Positions 14,325 to 24,410 are shown, counted from the stretch's first letter. The stretch: DNA of 64,000 bases from Thermoactinomyces daqus (GCF_000763315.1 NZ_JPST01000014.1:1-64000); one strand, 5' to 3'. Notes: generated by a model not told the origin, from the sequence alone. Made by a program: numbers and translations.

Positions 14325-16086
14325 ATGAATCAATATTTTTATCGATTCGTAATCGTCTTTCTTTTGACCTTGGTTGGCTTTGGTATGTTGGGAGGTGGTC
14401 AAGTTTTTGCCAGTGGGGGCAGCTTTGATGTTCCTCATGTGAATGATCATTTTGAAAAAGTTCAACAAGGGCCGGAGCCACAGAAAGTAGATGGCTCATG
14501 GGACTGGGTTCCCGAGCCGATCGCGAAAGCAGTGAATTGGACAAAGGAAAAGGTCTCCAGCGGCTGGAATTGGCTGAAACAAACAGCCGACCGTGAATGG
14601 GAAAAAGCCAAGCAGGGGGATTGGCTGGACGGGATCTTGGCATTAATCCTCACGACTTTGATTGTAAGAATAAGTTTTAAAGTCGGGATATTGAGAGGCC
14701 TGTGGGATACAGTCAAGGGGATTGGCTACATGATCGTTCATCCCATCGAAACGATAAAAGGGATTGTCAGTGCGATCTATCTTGCACCCTGTTGAAACTG
14801 GAAAGGCCATCTGGCGAACTATTTCTGAGTCGTTTAAACGAGATGTCATCCATGGAGACGCCAGCAGCAGGGCGGAATGGCAAGGTTATGTGGTGGGTTC
14901 CCTTGTCGGAGCAAAAGGGGTAGATAAACTAGGCAAACTGAGCAAAGCAGCCATGCTGAGCAAAGTTTCCAAGGCGAGCAAAGCATCCAAAATAGGGCAA
15001 ATGGGTCGTGTCGGTCAAGGGATCAGCCGACTCCAAGAAGGATTGCAAAAACTCCGCTTCCCGCAGGCTGTTTCCAAAGTGAAAGGCACTTTTTCCTCAG
15101 TGTGGAAAGGGATTCTCAGCCACAAAGTCGCTGCTTCGGTTATCACCGTAGCAAGCATCACTACTGGTTTTCTTGCCCTTGATCCGGAAGCTGTAGTCCA
15201 AGCGTTTAACAAAATCACGGTATCCGCTGAGAAATTTGAAGTCAAATCGGCTTTTAAAAGTGCGGAAAAATGTTTTTCTTACAAGCAGCCAACTCGCGGT
15301 TATTTTGCTGCTATACAGTTTCCCAACTGTTTTCATTCTCCAGATACAGGTGTAGGCAGTGCGAAAAAGTCAAGAAAGAGAATGCCACCCGATACCATTA
15401 GCCCCAACTTTAAAGAGATAGTTGAAGAAAATGGACAAAAGTATATTTATGAAATTGAAGGAAATAAAAAAGAATTTGTTTCTGTTGATCCGAAATATTA
15501 TGGAAAAGAATTTCCTGATAAGCCTGTCATGATTAACGGAAAACCTGTTCAAATCCCGATATCAAAAGATGGTTTTCCGGATTTTAGAAAGTGGACTGTG
15601 TATGATGGTAAATTAGAAAAAGCTGATTGGTATAAGGGAGATAGAGTTCAATTTAGGAAGTTGAATAAAGAAGTGTATAACAAGATTCAGGTGGATCCCA
15701 AACTTAAACAAAATATCAATGACGGAATGATCAATGCAATAAAATATGGGAACGGGAATGGACCTGGTAAACAAAAGTTGAACGCTTTTTTTAATCACTT
15801 TCCTGCATTAAAAAAGGAGCTTACTGAAAACGACATTGAAGAACTAAAAGATGCAAAAGGGTTGCCAGACCTTACGAAAAAAATTGAAAGTGATCCTGCC
15901 TTGAAGCAAAAGTTCCTTGATGCTAATATTCAAGATATTAAAGAAGGAGTAACCCCAATTGGCTTTGTTTGGCATCATACAGAGACTCCTGGTGAAATAC
16001 AACTAGTTGATCAAAAGGTTCATCAGTTAGGACAACCCCATACGGGTGGAAGATCATTATGGGGTGGTGGAAAGGACAATCGTTAG
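14325..16086 (+). pseudogene. Secreted polymorphic toxin with C-terminal HNH-like nuclease, frameshifted
   Basis: Read across one frameshift, this is a protein of about 585 residues: an N-terminal signal or membrane segment (MNQYFYRFVIVFLLTLVGFG), a Trp-rich region, a helix-hinge region (HPIETIKGIVSAI then HPVETGKAIWRTI) typical of pre-toxin domains, a Ser/Lys/Ala-rich linker and a C-terminal domain ending GFVWHHTETPGEIQLVDQ-HTGGRSLWGGG, the His-Me finger pattern of colicin-type nucleases. The break is a 4-bp tandem duplication, ATCTATCT at 14775-14782; removing one copy joins both frames. Start assumed at ATG 14325 (14316 also possible). The immunity gene follows 10 bp later. Confidence 0.75.
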
Positions 16087-16096
16087 GAGGGAAGAA

Positions 16097-16555
16097 ATGA
16101 GTCAAGAATGGAAACAAGCAATTGAAAAGAGTTATAACGAAGAAAAAGATGGAACAATTGAACGTTTGCATGAAGTACTTCAATTCCCTTATCATCCTGA
16201 TACACAATGGATCTTATTTCTTGTAGAAGGATATGAGGGATTCTATGGAATACGTCCAATACCCATGAAAGGGTCCCACTCGATTTCCATCGATTCATCG
16301 AATCATCCAATTTATGAGACCAAGTTACAAGATCTAGAGTTTAGCTTCTCTTCCGTTCGTTACTTCGATCCAAATGAACTTGATGATGATGAAATCGAAG
16401 AATTTGACGAATACGCTGAAAAATATTTGTACGAGTGGTTTTCGGATCGGTTTTTAGAAGCAGGGGGAGATTCATTTCCTGTTCCCTGCTACCTGCAATT
16501 CCATGATGGTGGGAAGCGTTTTAACATGAAAACGAAACAATGGGTAGAAGAATAA
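16097..16555 (+). CDS. Putative immunity protein of the nuclease toxin
   Basis: A 152-residue acidic soluble protein, rich in Glu, Asp and Tyr, with an acidic stretch DDDEIEEFDEYAEKYLYEWF in its second half. AGGAGG lies before ATG 16097, 10 bp after the toxin stop, so both genes share a transcript. Acidic immunity proteins that cap DNA- or RNA-binding surfaces are the rule for nuclease toxins. I do not recognise a named immunity family; the assignment rests on position, size and charge. The gene is intact while the toxin is broken. Confidence 0.65.
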   Translation: MSQEWKQAIEKSYNEEKDGTIERLHEVLQFPYHPDTQWILFLVEGYEGFYGIRPIPMKGSHSISIDSSNHPIYETKLQDLEFSFSSVRYFDPNELDDDEIEEFDEYAEKYLYEWFSDRFLEAGGDSFPVPCYLQFHDGGKRFNMKTKQWVEE

Positions 16556-16768
16556 GAAGGATTTTAGACACTTAATGAACCCCAAAAGTCCGAAGCGTAT
16601 GGGGTCATTATACGCTGATTCTCTTTTAAGTTTTTCGAATAATATTTTGCAATGGAAAATTTCCATTTCTGCAGATAGAGGACAGTTCGGGTTTGCAACT
16701 GGTGTTATTCCAGCTCGGCTATTCCATCTATTTGTACAACATCCTTTTTTTCTCTGAGGAGGAACGCT

Positions 16769-18970
16769 ATGGCCGGATTGAAAAACAGACGGGGCATCCT
16801 TTTGGCTTCAGGTGTAGCCGCAGCAATTGCCTTTTCCCTTCCAGTCTGTCCTTCCACTTGGGCTAATCCGCCGGTGGTCAAAGTGATGGCGAGCGATGTA
16901 CGGGATCAATTGCAGAGCGATTTCAACGGGAAAAAGCAAAACATCAAGATGGAAACGGAAGGAAAGCAGGCGGTACTTACAGTTGGACAAGCTGATGACA
17001 CAGCCGTCTATACTTCGCCCGTGATCAAGTCGAAGATTGTGTTTACCGATGTAGGCATCCACTGGAAAAACCGGTCGAAAAACAAGGATCTTGGCGCCCG
17101 GAATACAAAGGTGGAGGTTCGCTTCTCTGCGGACGGGCAAAAATGGTCCGACTGGCAAGTGGCCGAAGTATCGGATGATGTAGGTCCTCATCCAAATCAG
17201 GAGGAAACATTCAGCGACTTGATTTATGCCGGAAACGGACGTTACCTGCAATACCGAGTCCATCTTACCGGAAACAAAAAAGTTTTGCCACGGATCAAGG
17301 ATATCAAAGTAACCTTTATTAACTCGCGCGACGGCAAAAAAATCGTATCCAAAAAGCCGTTCTGGGAAATCCTCTTCGATAAAGTCGATGCCGCAGTGAA
17401 CAAGCCTGATGTCGTCTCCCGGGCAGAGTGGGGGGCTGACGAATCGCTGCGCTTTAAAGACGGAGTTGAGACCTGGCCGCGTGAATATCATCCGGTGACG
17501 CACCTGTTCGTTCACCATACGGATACGCCAAACGATGATCCTGATCCGGCGGCACGTATTCGCTCCATTTACTATTACCACACTGTCACGCGCGGTTGGG
17601 GCGATATCGGTTATAACGCCATCATCGGCAGTGATGGACGGATCTATGAAGGGCGTAAAGGAAAAGACGATGAAGTGCTGAGCAACGGCGTTGTCGGAGC
17701 AGGAACCTATGCCTTTAACTACGGAGGTTTCTCCGTTTCTTTGATGGGTAACTACCAGGACGCACCGCTTCCGAAAAACATTCGCGACTCGCTGGTGAAA
17801 CTGCTTGCCTATGAAGCATCAATCAACAACATCAATCCGGTGGGCAAATCGGATTTTGTGCGGGATTATCCCTACAACGACCCCAGTGTGCCAAAAGTGG
17901 ACTACAATATGCCAAACATCGCCGGCCACCGCGATTCCAAATACACACCTGGCACTGAATGTCCAGGGGACTATGTTTATAACGATCTTCCCAACATTCG
18001 CAAGGATGTGAAAGCAGCGATCGATGCCGCCAGTGTCAACCCGAACTTAAAACGGCTGTCCGGGGCAAACCGTTATGAAGTGTCGTCCAATGTCAGCCAA
18101 GAATTGTCAGCTCTCAACATTTCATCGGATACGGTGCTTTTGGCCCGCGGCGATCTTTATACCGATGCGCTTTCCGGAGGTCCGTTGGCTGCCAAAAACA
18201 AATCGCCGATCTTGCTGACCACAACCGATTCTCTGCCAACCCAGGTTCAATTGGAATTACAAAGGCGCAAACCGGGCAAGGTGATCATCCTGGGTGGAAC
18301 GGGCTCCGTTTCGGCCAATGTGGAAACACAGCTCCACAATCTTGGAATCACTGATGTTGAACGGATTGCCGGTCCAAACCGCTTCGCAGTTTCCGCTTCC
18401 GTGGCTGATCAGGTGGTCGACGGCGGAACGCAAACAAAAGCGTTTATCGCCAGCGGTCTCACTTTCCCTGATGCGCTGTCGGCATCGGGAATCGCCGGGC
18501 AAAACGGCATGCCGATTTTGCAAGTATTGACCGATTCGATCCCCGACGAGACAAAAGCGTTTATTTCCGAACATCCGGAGATCAATGAATATATAATCGT
18601 CGGCGGTCCTGGAACGGTTTCGGATAATGTAAAAGCGCAATTGGAGCAAATGGGCAAACAGGTTGTGCGCATCGGCGGAGCCAACCGCTTTGAGGTGGGA
18701 GTCAACCTGGCCGACTATTTCAATGTCAAACCGTCCTCGATCGTCTTTGCCCGCGGCGATTCATTCCCTGACGCCCTGTCCGGAGGGCCACTTGCAGGAC
18801 TGACCCAGTCACCGATCTTGTTGACCATGCCAAATTCATTGCCGACCCCGGTAGACAACTATCTGTCTGCTCATCAAACGGTGTTCCAAAAAGGATATAT
18901 TCTCGGCGGAACGGCATCCGTTTCCACCGCCGTTGAGCAAAAAATCTCCAGCTATATGGTCAACCAGTAA
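16769..18970 (+). CDS. Exported N-acetylmuramoyl-L-alanine amidase with CWB2 repeats
   Basis: Peptidoglycan hydrolase of 733 residues that would cut the MurNAc-L-Ala bond. Signal peptide at 1-31, a beta-rich domain (about 32-200), then an amidase_2/PGRP domain (about 215-415) starting SRAEWGADES with zinc ligands in LFVHHTDTP, in AGHRDSKYTPGT and the Cys of ECPGDYV. Residues 425-733 are three cell-wall-binding type 2 repeats, each starting RLSGANRYEVS, RIAGPNRFAVS or RIGGANRFEVG and containing LARGD-DALSGGPLA. CWB2 repeats anchor proteins to anionic wall polymers. GAGGAGGAA precedes ATG 16769. Likely role: vegetative wall turnover or sporulation. Confidence 0.92.
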   Translation: MAGLKNRRGILLASGVAAAIAFSLPVCPSTWANPPVVKVMASDVRDQLQSDFNGKKQNIKMETEGKQAVLTVGQADDTAVYTSPVIKSKIVFTDVGIHWKNRSKNKDLGARNTKVEVRFSADGQKWSDWQVAEVSDDVGPHPNQEETFSDLIYAGNGRYLQYRVHLTGNKKVLPRIKDIKVTFINSRDGKKIVSKKPFWEILFDKVDAAVNKPDVVSRAEWGADESLRFKDGVETWPREYHPVTHLFVHHTDTPNDDPDPAARIRSIYYYHTVTRGWGDIGYNAIIGSDGRIYEGRKGKDDEVLSNGVVGAGTYAFNYGGFSVSLMGNYQDAPLPKNIRDSLVKLLAYEASINNINPVGKSDFVRDYPYNDPSVPKVDYNMPNIAGHRDSKYTPGTECPGDYVYNDLPNIRKDVKAAIDAASVNPNLKRLSGANRYEVSSNVSQELSALNISSDTVLLARGDLYTDALSGGPLAAKNKSPILLTTTDSLPTQVQLELQRRKPGKVIILGGTGSVSANVETQLHNLGITDVERIAGPNRFAVSASVADQVVDGGTQTKAFIASGLTFPDALSASGIAGQNGMPILQVLTDSIPDETKAFISEHPEINEYIIVGGPGTVSDNVKAQLEQMGKQVVRIGGANRFEVGVNLADYFNVKPSSIVFARGDSFPDALSGGPLAGLTQSPILLTMPNSLPTPVDNYLSAHQTVFQKGYILGGTASVSTAVEQKISSYMVNQ

Positions 18971-18983
18971 ACGTTCATGAAAA

Positions 18984-19016
18984 AAGCCGGTCTCTATCTT
19001 CGAGAGCGGCTTTTTT
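18984..19016. terminator. Bidirectional terminator between amidase and argF
   Basis: AAGCCG...CGGCTT outer stem and CTCT/AGAG inner stem, with T6 on the plus strand and A6 before it (T6 for the minus strand). It serves both converging genes. Confidence 0.85.
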
Positions 19017-19022
19017 CTTGTC

Positions 19023-19988
19023 CTATGCGTTTCCCAACAAGGCGATGAGCAAAGCCTTTTGGGCGTGCAAACGGTTTTCCGCCTGCCGGAAGACTACGGA
19101 TGCCGGACCGTCGATCACCGCTTCCGTCACTTCCAGACCACGATAGGCGGGGAGGCAGTGCATAAAGACTGCATCGTTTTTCGCCTGGGCCATCAGCTGT
19201 TCATTCACTTGATAGCCGGCAAATACTTCCGCGCGCAACTCTTTTTCTTCCTCCTGCCCCATGCTGGCCCAGACGTCGGTATAAACGGCATCGGCCTCTT
19301 TGACGGCGGACGCCGGATCGGAATGGAATGAAAGGGTTCCTCCTGTGGATCGGGCGATCTCCTCTGCTTTTTGCCAAATGGCAGTGTCAGGCTCATATCC
19401 GGCCGGTGTGGAGACGGACAGGTGCATGCCTGTTAACGCGGACACCATCATGAGGGAATGAAGAACGTTGTTTCCGTCTCCAATATAGGCCAGTTTCACC
19501 CCAGAACACTTCCCTTTTTGTTCAAACAGCGTAAAGGCATCGGCCACTGCCTGGCAGGGATGGAACCGATCCGTCAATGCATTGATCACCGGGATGGATG
19601 CGGCTTCGGCCAATTGCTCCACCATCTCGTGGGAAAACGTGCGAATGACGACGGCATCCACATATCCGGATAAAATGCGGGCGGTATCCTCGACGGATTC
19701 CCCACGGCCGAGCTGCAATTCATCCTGGCGCAGTTGCAATGTGAATCCGCCCAAGCCGTGAACGGCCGCTTCAAAGGAGACGCGGGTGCGGGTCGACGGT
19801 TTGTCAAAGATCATCGCGATTCCTTTCCCCTTCAGCGGCGCCTGTTCCAGCCATGCTTCCTTGTTTTTCTTCACATTCTGCGTAAGCTTCAGCAGTTCGG
19901 AAACCTCGTCCGGAGACCAGTCCAGCAGACTGAGAAAATCCTGCCCCTTCAGCCGTGCCAATGGGTCTTTTTTCAAAGCAAATGACAT
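19023..19988 (-). CDS. argF: Ornithine carbamoyltransferase
   Basis: Transfers the carbamoyl group from carbamoyl phosphate to ornithine to give citrulline. The 321-residue protein shows the carbamoyl-phosphate loop STRTR (65-69), HPCQ (143-146), and HCLPAYRG near residue 280, which carries the ornithine-side Cys. It is the last gene of the argCJBDF operon. No carbamoyl-phosphate synthase or argGH genes are in the window, so citrulline conversion lies elsewhere. Confidence 0.95.
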   Translation of the reverse strand: MSFALKKDPLARLKGQDFLSLLDWSPDEVSELLKLTQNVKKNKEAWLEQAPLKGKGIAMIFDKPSTRTRVSFEAAVHGLGGFTLQLRQDELQLGRGESVEDTARILSGYVDAVVIRTFSHEMVEQLAEAASIPVINALTDRFHPCQAVADAFTLFEQKGKCSGVKLAYIGDGNNVLHSLMMVSALTGMHLSVSTPAGYEPDTAIWQKAEEIARSTGGTLSFHSDPASAVKEADAVYTDVWASMGQEEEKELRAEVFAGYQVNEQLMAQAKNDAVFMHCLPAYRGLEVTEAVIDGPASVVFRQAENRLHAQKALLIALLGNA

Positions 19989-20043
19989 GATCTGTTTCCT
20001 CCTCGTTCCGTTGGCTTCTCACACTCTCTTCCGGTGATCTTGC

Positions 20044-21225
20044 TTATCGACCGCTGCCTGCGGGCTCAAACCTCTCCAGGCAGGTTTGTTTTATAAGATG
20101 AACCGCTCTTCTGATCTGATCCTCCGTAACGATCAGCGGGGGCAACAGGCGCAGCACCTTTTCTCCGGCGGGAAGTGTGACCAGCCCCTTTCCAAGAAGC
20201 GCTGTGATGATCGGGGCCACCGGCTGGTCAAACTCCACCCCGGCCATCAATCCTTTCACCCGCACGGAAACCATCCCCGGCAACCCCGACAGTTCATCGG
20301 TCAAAAGCCGGGCAAAGAGTTCACCCTTGGCTTTTGTCTCTTCCAGGATCGGGGTCTCCTCCAGCTCAGCCAGCACGGCAGCGGCCACCGCAGTCGCCAG
20401 AGGGTTGCCTCCAAATGTGGTACCGTGTGTTCCCGGGCCCAGCACCGGTTTCAATTCTTCCCTAGCGATCATCGCTCCGATCGGGAAGCCGTTGCCCAAT
20501 CCCTTGGCAGCCGTGATCACGTCAGGTTTCAGACCGTACGTCTGAAAAGCAAATGCCGCTCCCGTTCTGCCGATTCCGGTCTGTACCTCATCCACCATCA
20601 GCAAGATCTCTTTCTCCTTGCACCACGCGGACAGCCCCTCGATAAAATCGGGATTAGCCGGGCGCACTCCACCTTCTCCCTGAACCAGTTCCAGCAGAAC
20701 GGCAGCGGTCGTCGCTCCTGTCGCCTGCTTCACCGCCTCCAGATCGCCGAAGGGAACAGTGCGAAATCCGCGCGGGAGCGGGGAAAACCCATGTTTCACC
20801 TTGTCCTGGCCGGTCGCCGTCAAGGTGGCAAGGGTACGGCCATGAAAAGACCCCTGGAAAGTGATAATCTCCGGTTCACTGATCACTTTGGCTTCTTGCG
20901 CCCATTTCCGGGCTAGTTTGATTGCCGCTTCGTTTGCTTCCGCTCCGCTGTTGCAGAAAAAAACCGCTCCCAGACCGGTCAGGCGGGTCAGACGCTGCGC
21001 TGCTTTTTCCTGTGCCGGCACTTGAAACAGATTGGAAGTGTGCCAAACTGCTTCGGCCTGGTCGAGCAAGGCCTGCTTGATCCGCGGATGATTATGACCG
21101 AGATTGGTAACCCCGATTCCGGAAGCGAAATCGAGATACGTTTTTCCCTGATCATCTTCCAAAACCGCCCCGTTTCCTTTTACAAAACGGACATTATGGC
21201 GTACGTATGTGGGAAAGAGCGACAC
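20044..21225 (-). CDS. argD: Acetylornithine aminotransferase
   Basis: PLP enzyme making N-acetylornithine from N-acetylglutamate semialdehyde. The 393 residues show the class III aminotransferase pattern: DFASGIGVTNLGH near the start, the PLP-phosphate loop CNSGAEANEAAIK (about 101-113), Asp-Glu in LLMVDEVQTGIGRTG, and the Schiff-base Lys in ITAAKGLGNGFPIGA. Start is GTG 21225 with AGGGGG upstream, inside the end of argB (32-bp overlap). Confidence 0.95.
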   Translation of the reverse strand: MSLFPTYVRHNVRFVKGNGAVLEDDQGKTYLDFASGIGVTNLGHNHPRIKQALLDQAEAVWHTSNLFQVPAQEKAAQRLTRLTGLGAVFFCNSGAEANEAAIKLARKWAQEAKVISEPEIITFQGSFHGRTLATLTATGQDKVKHGFSPLPRGFRTVPFGDLEAVKQATGATTAAVLLELVQGEGGVRPANPDFIEGLSAWCKEKEILLMVDEVQTGIGRTGAAFAFQTYGLKPDVITAAKGLGNGFPIGAMIAREELKPVLGPGTHGTTFGGNPLATAVAAAVLAELEETPILEETKAKGELFARLLTDELSGLPGMVSVRVKGLMAGVEFDQPVAPIITALLGKGLVTLPAGEKVLRLLPPLIVTEDQIRRAVHLIKQTCLERFEPAGSGR

Positions 21226-21994
21226 GTTCGTCCACCCCCTCTTTCAAAATTCGCGTTCCCGAAACGGGGTCAAATATGCCGGCTTTTTTGCCGCTGACAA
21301 TCCTCACTTCCCTGACACTCCCCTCCAGAGAGCGAACGGCCGAGCGCACTTTGGGGATCATGCCCCCCGTAATCGCACCTTGGGCAATATAAGTTTCGAT
21401 CATCGCCGGATTCATATGGGAAAGCAAAGTGTCTTCGATGTAGACGCCATCCACATCGCTGACCATGACCAGTTGTTCCGCCCCAAGCGCCCGGGCGATT
21501 GCCCCTGCCGCCTCATCCGCATTCACATTCAAAACCTTTCCTTGCCCGTCGATTCCGAGAGAGGCGATGACCGGCAACCATCCTTGCTGCAAAATCGTTT
21601 GCAGCCGTTCCGCATGGACAGCGGTCACCTTACCAACATACCCCAGCTTCGGATCTTCCGGTTCAACCTGTAACAGGTTTAAATCGACTCCGCTCAATCC
21701 CAGCACCGCCACTCCCTCACGGGCAAATCGCGAAACCAGTTCCTTGTTCACCTGTCCGGCCAGGGCCATTTCAGCAATGTTCAGCGTTTCCCCATCCGTA
21801 ACGCGGCGTCCGTCAACAAAGGCGGGTTTTTTGCCGATTCGCTCCATCCATCGGGAAATAAACGGGCCCCCTCCATGAACGATCACGAGCGAGAGCCCCT
21901 CTGTTTTCTGCATTCGGGCACAGCCGGCAAAAAATCCGGGATCGAGATTTTCCAGAACACTTCCGCCAACCTTGACGACGATCACTTTTCCCAT
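21194..21994 (-). CDS. argB: Acetylglutamate kinase
   Basis: Phosphorylates N-acetylglutamate with ATP. The 266-residue protein has the amino-acid kinase fold: VVKVGGSVL (5-13), the HGGGPFISRWM substrate loop near residue 40, and NVNADEAAGAIARALGAEQLVMVSDVDGVY. It lacks the N-terminal helix found in arginine-inhibited hexameric kinases, so control is more likely at transcription through the ARG boxes before argC. Confidence 0.95.
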   Translation of the reverse strand: MGKVIVVKVGGSVLENLDPGFFAGCARMQKTEGLSLVIVHGGGPFISRWMERIGKKPAFVDGRRVTDGETLNIAEMALAGQVNKELVSRFAREGVAVLGLSGVDLNLLQVEPEDPKLGYVGKVTAVHAERLQTILQQGWLPVIASLGIDGQGKVLNVNADEAAGAIARALGAEQLVMVSDVDGVYIEDTLLSHMNPAMIETYIAQGAITGGMIPKVRSAVRSLEGSVREVRIVSGKKAGIFDPVSGTRILKEGVDERVALSHIRTP

Positions 21995-22021
21995 TGATAC
22001 TCTCCTTCCGTTCCCTGCGGA

Positions 22022-23260
22022 CTACGTGCGATAACTGGCGTTGATCCGGACATATTCATAGGTCAAATCGCATCCCCAGGCGGTCGCGCACCCATTTCCC
22101 TGATGCAGATCGAGGGTGATCCTCACCGTCTCTTTTTTGAGCTCCTTCTCCGCTTCCAACTCATCGAAGGGAAGAGGAAGTCCCTCACGCACAACCGGAA
22201 TCTCTCCCAGACGCACTTCCACCGCGTCTGCATTCAGATCGGGCGCACCGTAACCGGCTGCACAAACGATCCGTCCCCAGTTGGCATCCGCGCCGTAGAT
22301 GGCCGCTTTTACCAGATTGGAACCGACGACCGCCTTGGCCACTTTCCGCGCAGTCTCATCGGACCCGGCTCCCGCCACCTTCACTTCGATCAGCCGGGTC
22401 GCCCCTTCTCCGTCGCGCGCGATCATTTTGGCCAGCTCTTCACACACATAGGCAAATGCGGCACGAAACTGGTTCCACTCCGGATGATTGCGGCCGAGGG
22501 GCTGATTGCCGGCCAAATTGCTGGCCATCGTAATCACCATGTCATTGGTGCTGGTGTCACCGTCGACGGTGATCATATTAAAAGAGAGATCGGTCTCTTT
22601 CCACAAAAGGGATTGCAACACATCGGAGTCGATGACGGCATCGGTGGTGATAAAAGCGAGCATCGTGGCCATGTTCGGCTTGATCATCCCGGACCCTTTG
22701 GCCACACCGGCAATCCTGACGCACTTTCCGTCGATCTGAAGTTCTACCGCCACTTGTTTGGTGCACGTATCGGTTGTCAAGATCGCCTGGGCAAATTTGT
22801 CGTCCCCTTTTTGCAACCGGGGAACCAATTGATCCAGTCCCTGTTCCACCCGCTCCATCGGCAGGTATTCACCAATCACTCCGGTCGAGGCGACAGCAAC
22901 GAAATGCTCGGGAATCCCCAGCAAATCGGCCGTCTTTTTCCTCATTTGATAAGCATCTTCCAACCCTTTTCGTCCCGTGCAGGCATTGGCGATCCCGCTG
23001 TTGACCACAATTGCCTGAATGCGCCGCCCGGCCCCGAGACTCTCCTGTGTCACTTTCAGCGGAGCTGCCTGAAAAGCGTTGGTCGTATAAACAGCGGCCA
23101 CGGAGGCGGGCACTTCGCAAACAAGCAATCCCAAATCCGGGCGTTTCCGCTTGATGCCGGCATGCATTCCCGCAGCGACAAACCCGTTTGGAAATGTGAT
23201 TTTTGCATCGGAAGCCACGGAAAACATCTGCTTCTGCACGCGCTCTTTGATTGTCTCCAC
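22022..23260 (-). CDS. argJ: Bifunctional ornithine/amino-acid acetyltransferase
   Basis: Recycles the acetyl group from N-acetylornithine to glutamate, and can also make N-acetylglutamate from acetyl-CoA. The 412-residue precursor contains the self-cleavage site KPNMATMLAFITTDA, cut before the second Thr of ATML to form the nucleophile of the beta chain. GSGMIKPN precedes it. This makes arginine synthesis cyclic; no argA or argE is needed. It lies between argC and argB with short gaps, as in Bacillus. Confidence 0.95.
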   Translation of the reverse strand: METIKERVQKQMFSVASDAKITFPNGFVAAGMHAGIKRKRPDLGLLVCEVPASVAAVYTTNAFQAAPLKVTQESLGAGRRIQAIVVNSGIANACTGRKGLEDAYQMRKKTADLLGIPEHFVAVASTGVIGEYLPMERVEQGLDQLVPRLQKGDDKFAQAILTTDTCTKQVAVELQIDGKCVRIAGVAKGSGMIKPNMATMLAFITTDAVIDSDVLQSLLWKETDLSFNMITVDGDTSTNDMVITMASNLAGNQPLGRNHPEWNQFRAAFAYVCEELAKMIARDGEGATRLIEVKVAGAGSDETARKVAKAVVGSNLVKAAIYGADANWGRIVCAAGYGAPDLNADAVEVRLGEIPVVREGLPLPFDELEAEKELKKETVRITLDLHQGNGCATAWGCDLTYEYVRINASYRT

Positions 23261-23294
23261 TTCTCTTCTCCTCCTTTTCTCCTGGTCTTCTCTC

Positions 23295-24326
23295 TTACGG
23301 ATACAGCGGAATCCCGGTCAGCCCGCTCTCCTCCGGCCAGCCGCAACGAAGATTGGCGTTTTGCACTGCCTGGCCGGCCGCCCCCTTCATCAGATTGTCA
23401 ATGGCCGCCATCACAACAATGCTTCCCGTTCGCTCATCCACATGGAAGCCGATGTCACAGAAGTTGCTCCCCTGCACCGCCTTGGTCTCCGGCCAACCTT
23501 CTTTCAACACACGGACAAAAGGCCGGTTTTGGTAGGTCTCACAATACAAATCAAACAGATCCCGGTTTGTATAATTATTCAAGTTGGTTGCATAAAGGGT
23601 GATCAGAATTCCGCGATTCATCGGCACCAAATGGGGAACAAACCGGATGCGCACCGGTGAATCGGCACAGATTTCCGCGAAACGCTCCATTTCCGGCGTA
23701 TGCTGATGACGGTCCGCTTTATACGGCCGAACATTTTCATTCACTTCGCAAAACAATGTCGCCAGCCCCGGCTTTCTCCCTGCCCCGGATACGCCGGATT
23801 TGCCGTCGATGATGACCATGGCCGGATCAATCACTTTTTCCTTCAGCAAAGGCAGAAGCGCCAACAGCGAAGCCGTGGGGTAACAACCCGGATTGGCGAT
23901 CAACTGTGCTTCCGGCAGCCGGTCGCCAAACCACTCGCTCAGACCGTACACCGTTTTCTCCATCCAGGTACGGGGCGGGGCTTCTTTCCCATACCACGCT
24001 TCGTAAACCTCCGGCTCGCCCAGACGAAAATCCCCGGACAGGTCGACCACGATCACGTTCCGTTCCGCAAGGGCGGGAGCGTATTTGCCGCTGACGCCGG
24101 CGGGAGTGGCAAAAAAGACAAGATCGACTTGTTCCGCCAATTCATCCACATTCAATCCGGAAAAGGCATATCCCAAATGCCGCAAATGCGGAAACGCCTG
24201 ATCCAGCGCTTCGCCCGTTTTTGAAGTTGAAATCAGCTTCGTCAGTTCAAAATGGGGGTGTGCCGCCAGCAGGCGGATCAACTCAACTCCTCCGTAGCCG
24301 GTGGAGCCAATCACTGCTGTTTTCAA
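23295..24326 (-). CDS. argC: N-acetyl-gamma-glutamyl-phosphate reductase
   Basis: NADPH-dependent reductase of the third arginine step. With start TTG 24326 the product has 343 residues, the family length; GAGGTG is spaced 7 bp from this TTG, while the longer frame to 24374 runs through the promoter. Visible: dinucleotide loop AVIGSTGYGGVELIRLL at the start and the catalytic Cys in LIANPGCYPTAS. First gene of argCJBDF. The promoter and two ARG-box-like sites lie at 24367-24401. Confidence 0.93.
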   Translation of the reverse strand: MKTAVIGSTGYGGVELIRLLAAHPHFELTKLISTSKTGEALDQAFPHLRHLGYAFSGLNVDELAEQVDLVFFATPAGVSGKYAPALAERNVIVVDLSGDFRLGEPEVYEAWYGKEAPPRTWMEKTVYGLSEWFGDRLPEAQLIANPGCYPTASLLALLPLLKEKVIDPAMVIIDGKSGVSGAGRKPGLATLFCEVNENVRPYKADRHQHTPEMERFAEICADSPVRIRFVPHLVPMNRGILITLYATNLNNYTNRDLFDLYCETYQNRPFVRVLKEGWPETKAVQGSNFCDIGFHVDERTGSIVVMAAIDNLMKGAAGQAVQNANLRCGWPEESGLTGIPLYP

Positions 24327-24366
24327 TTGATTGCACCTCTTTTTTTGGAACGACCTTTGCAAGTTA

Positions 24367-24401
24367 TGTATCATTATACAATCATATTAATATTTATTCA
24401 A
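24367..24401 (-). promoter_or_regulatory. argC promoter with two ARG-box-like operators
   Basis: On the minus strand TTGAAT (24396-24401), 17-bp spacer and TATAAT (24373-24378). TGTATCATTATACA at 24367-24380 fits the TGnAT-N4-ATnCA core of ArgR/AhrC boxes perfectly and covers the -10; TTAATATTTATTCA at 24387-24400 fits with one mismatch and covers the -35. Centres are 20 bp apart, two helical turns. Arginine-dependent repression is expected. Confidence 0.75.
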
Positions 24402-24410
24402 CCATTCCAT

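Noticed and set aside
22103-23602. 499-residue plus-strand frame opposite argJ/argC
   Set aside because: Antisense shadow in high-GC coding DNA; argJ and argC have full family motifs on the other strand.
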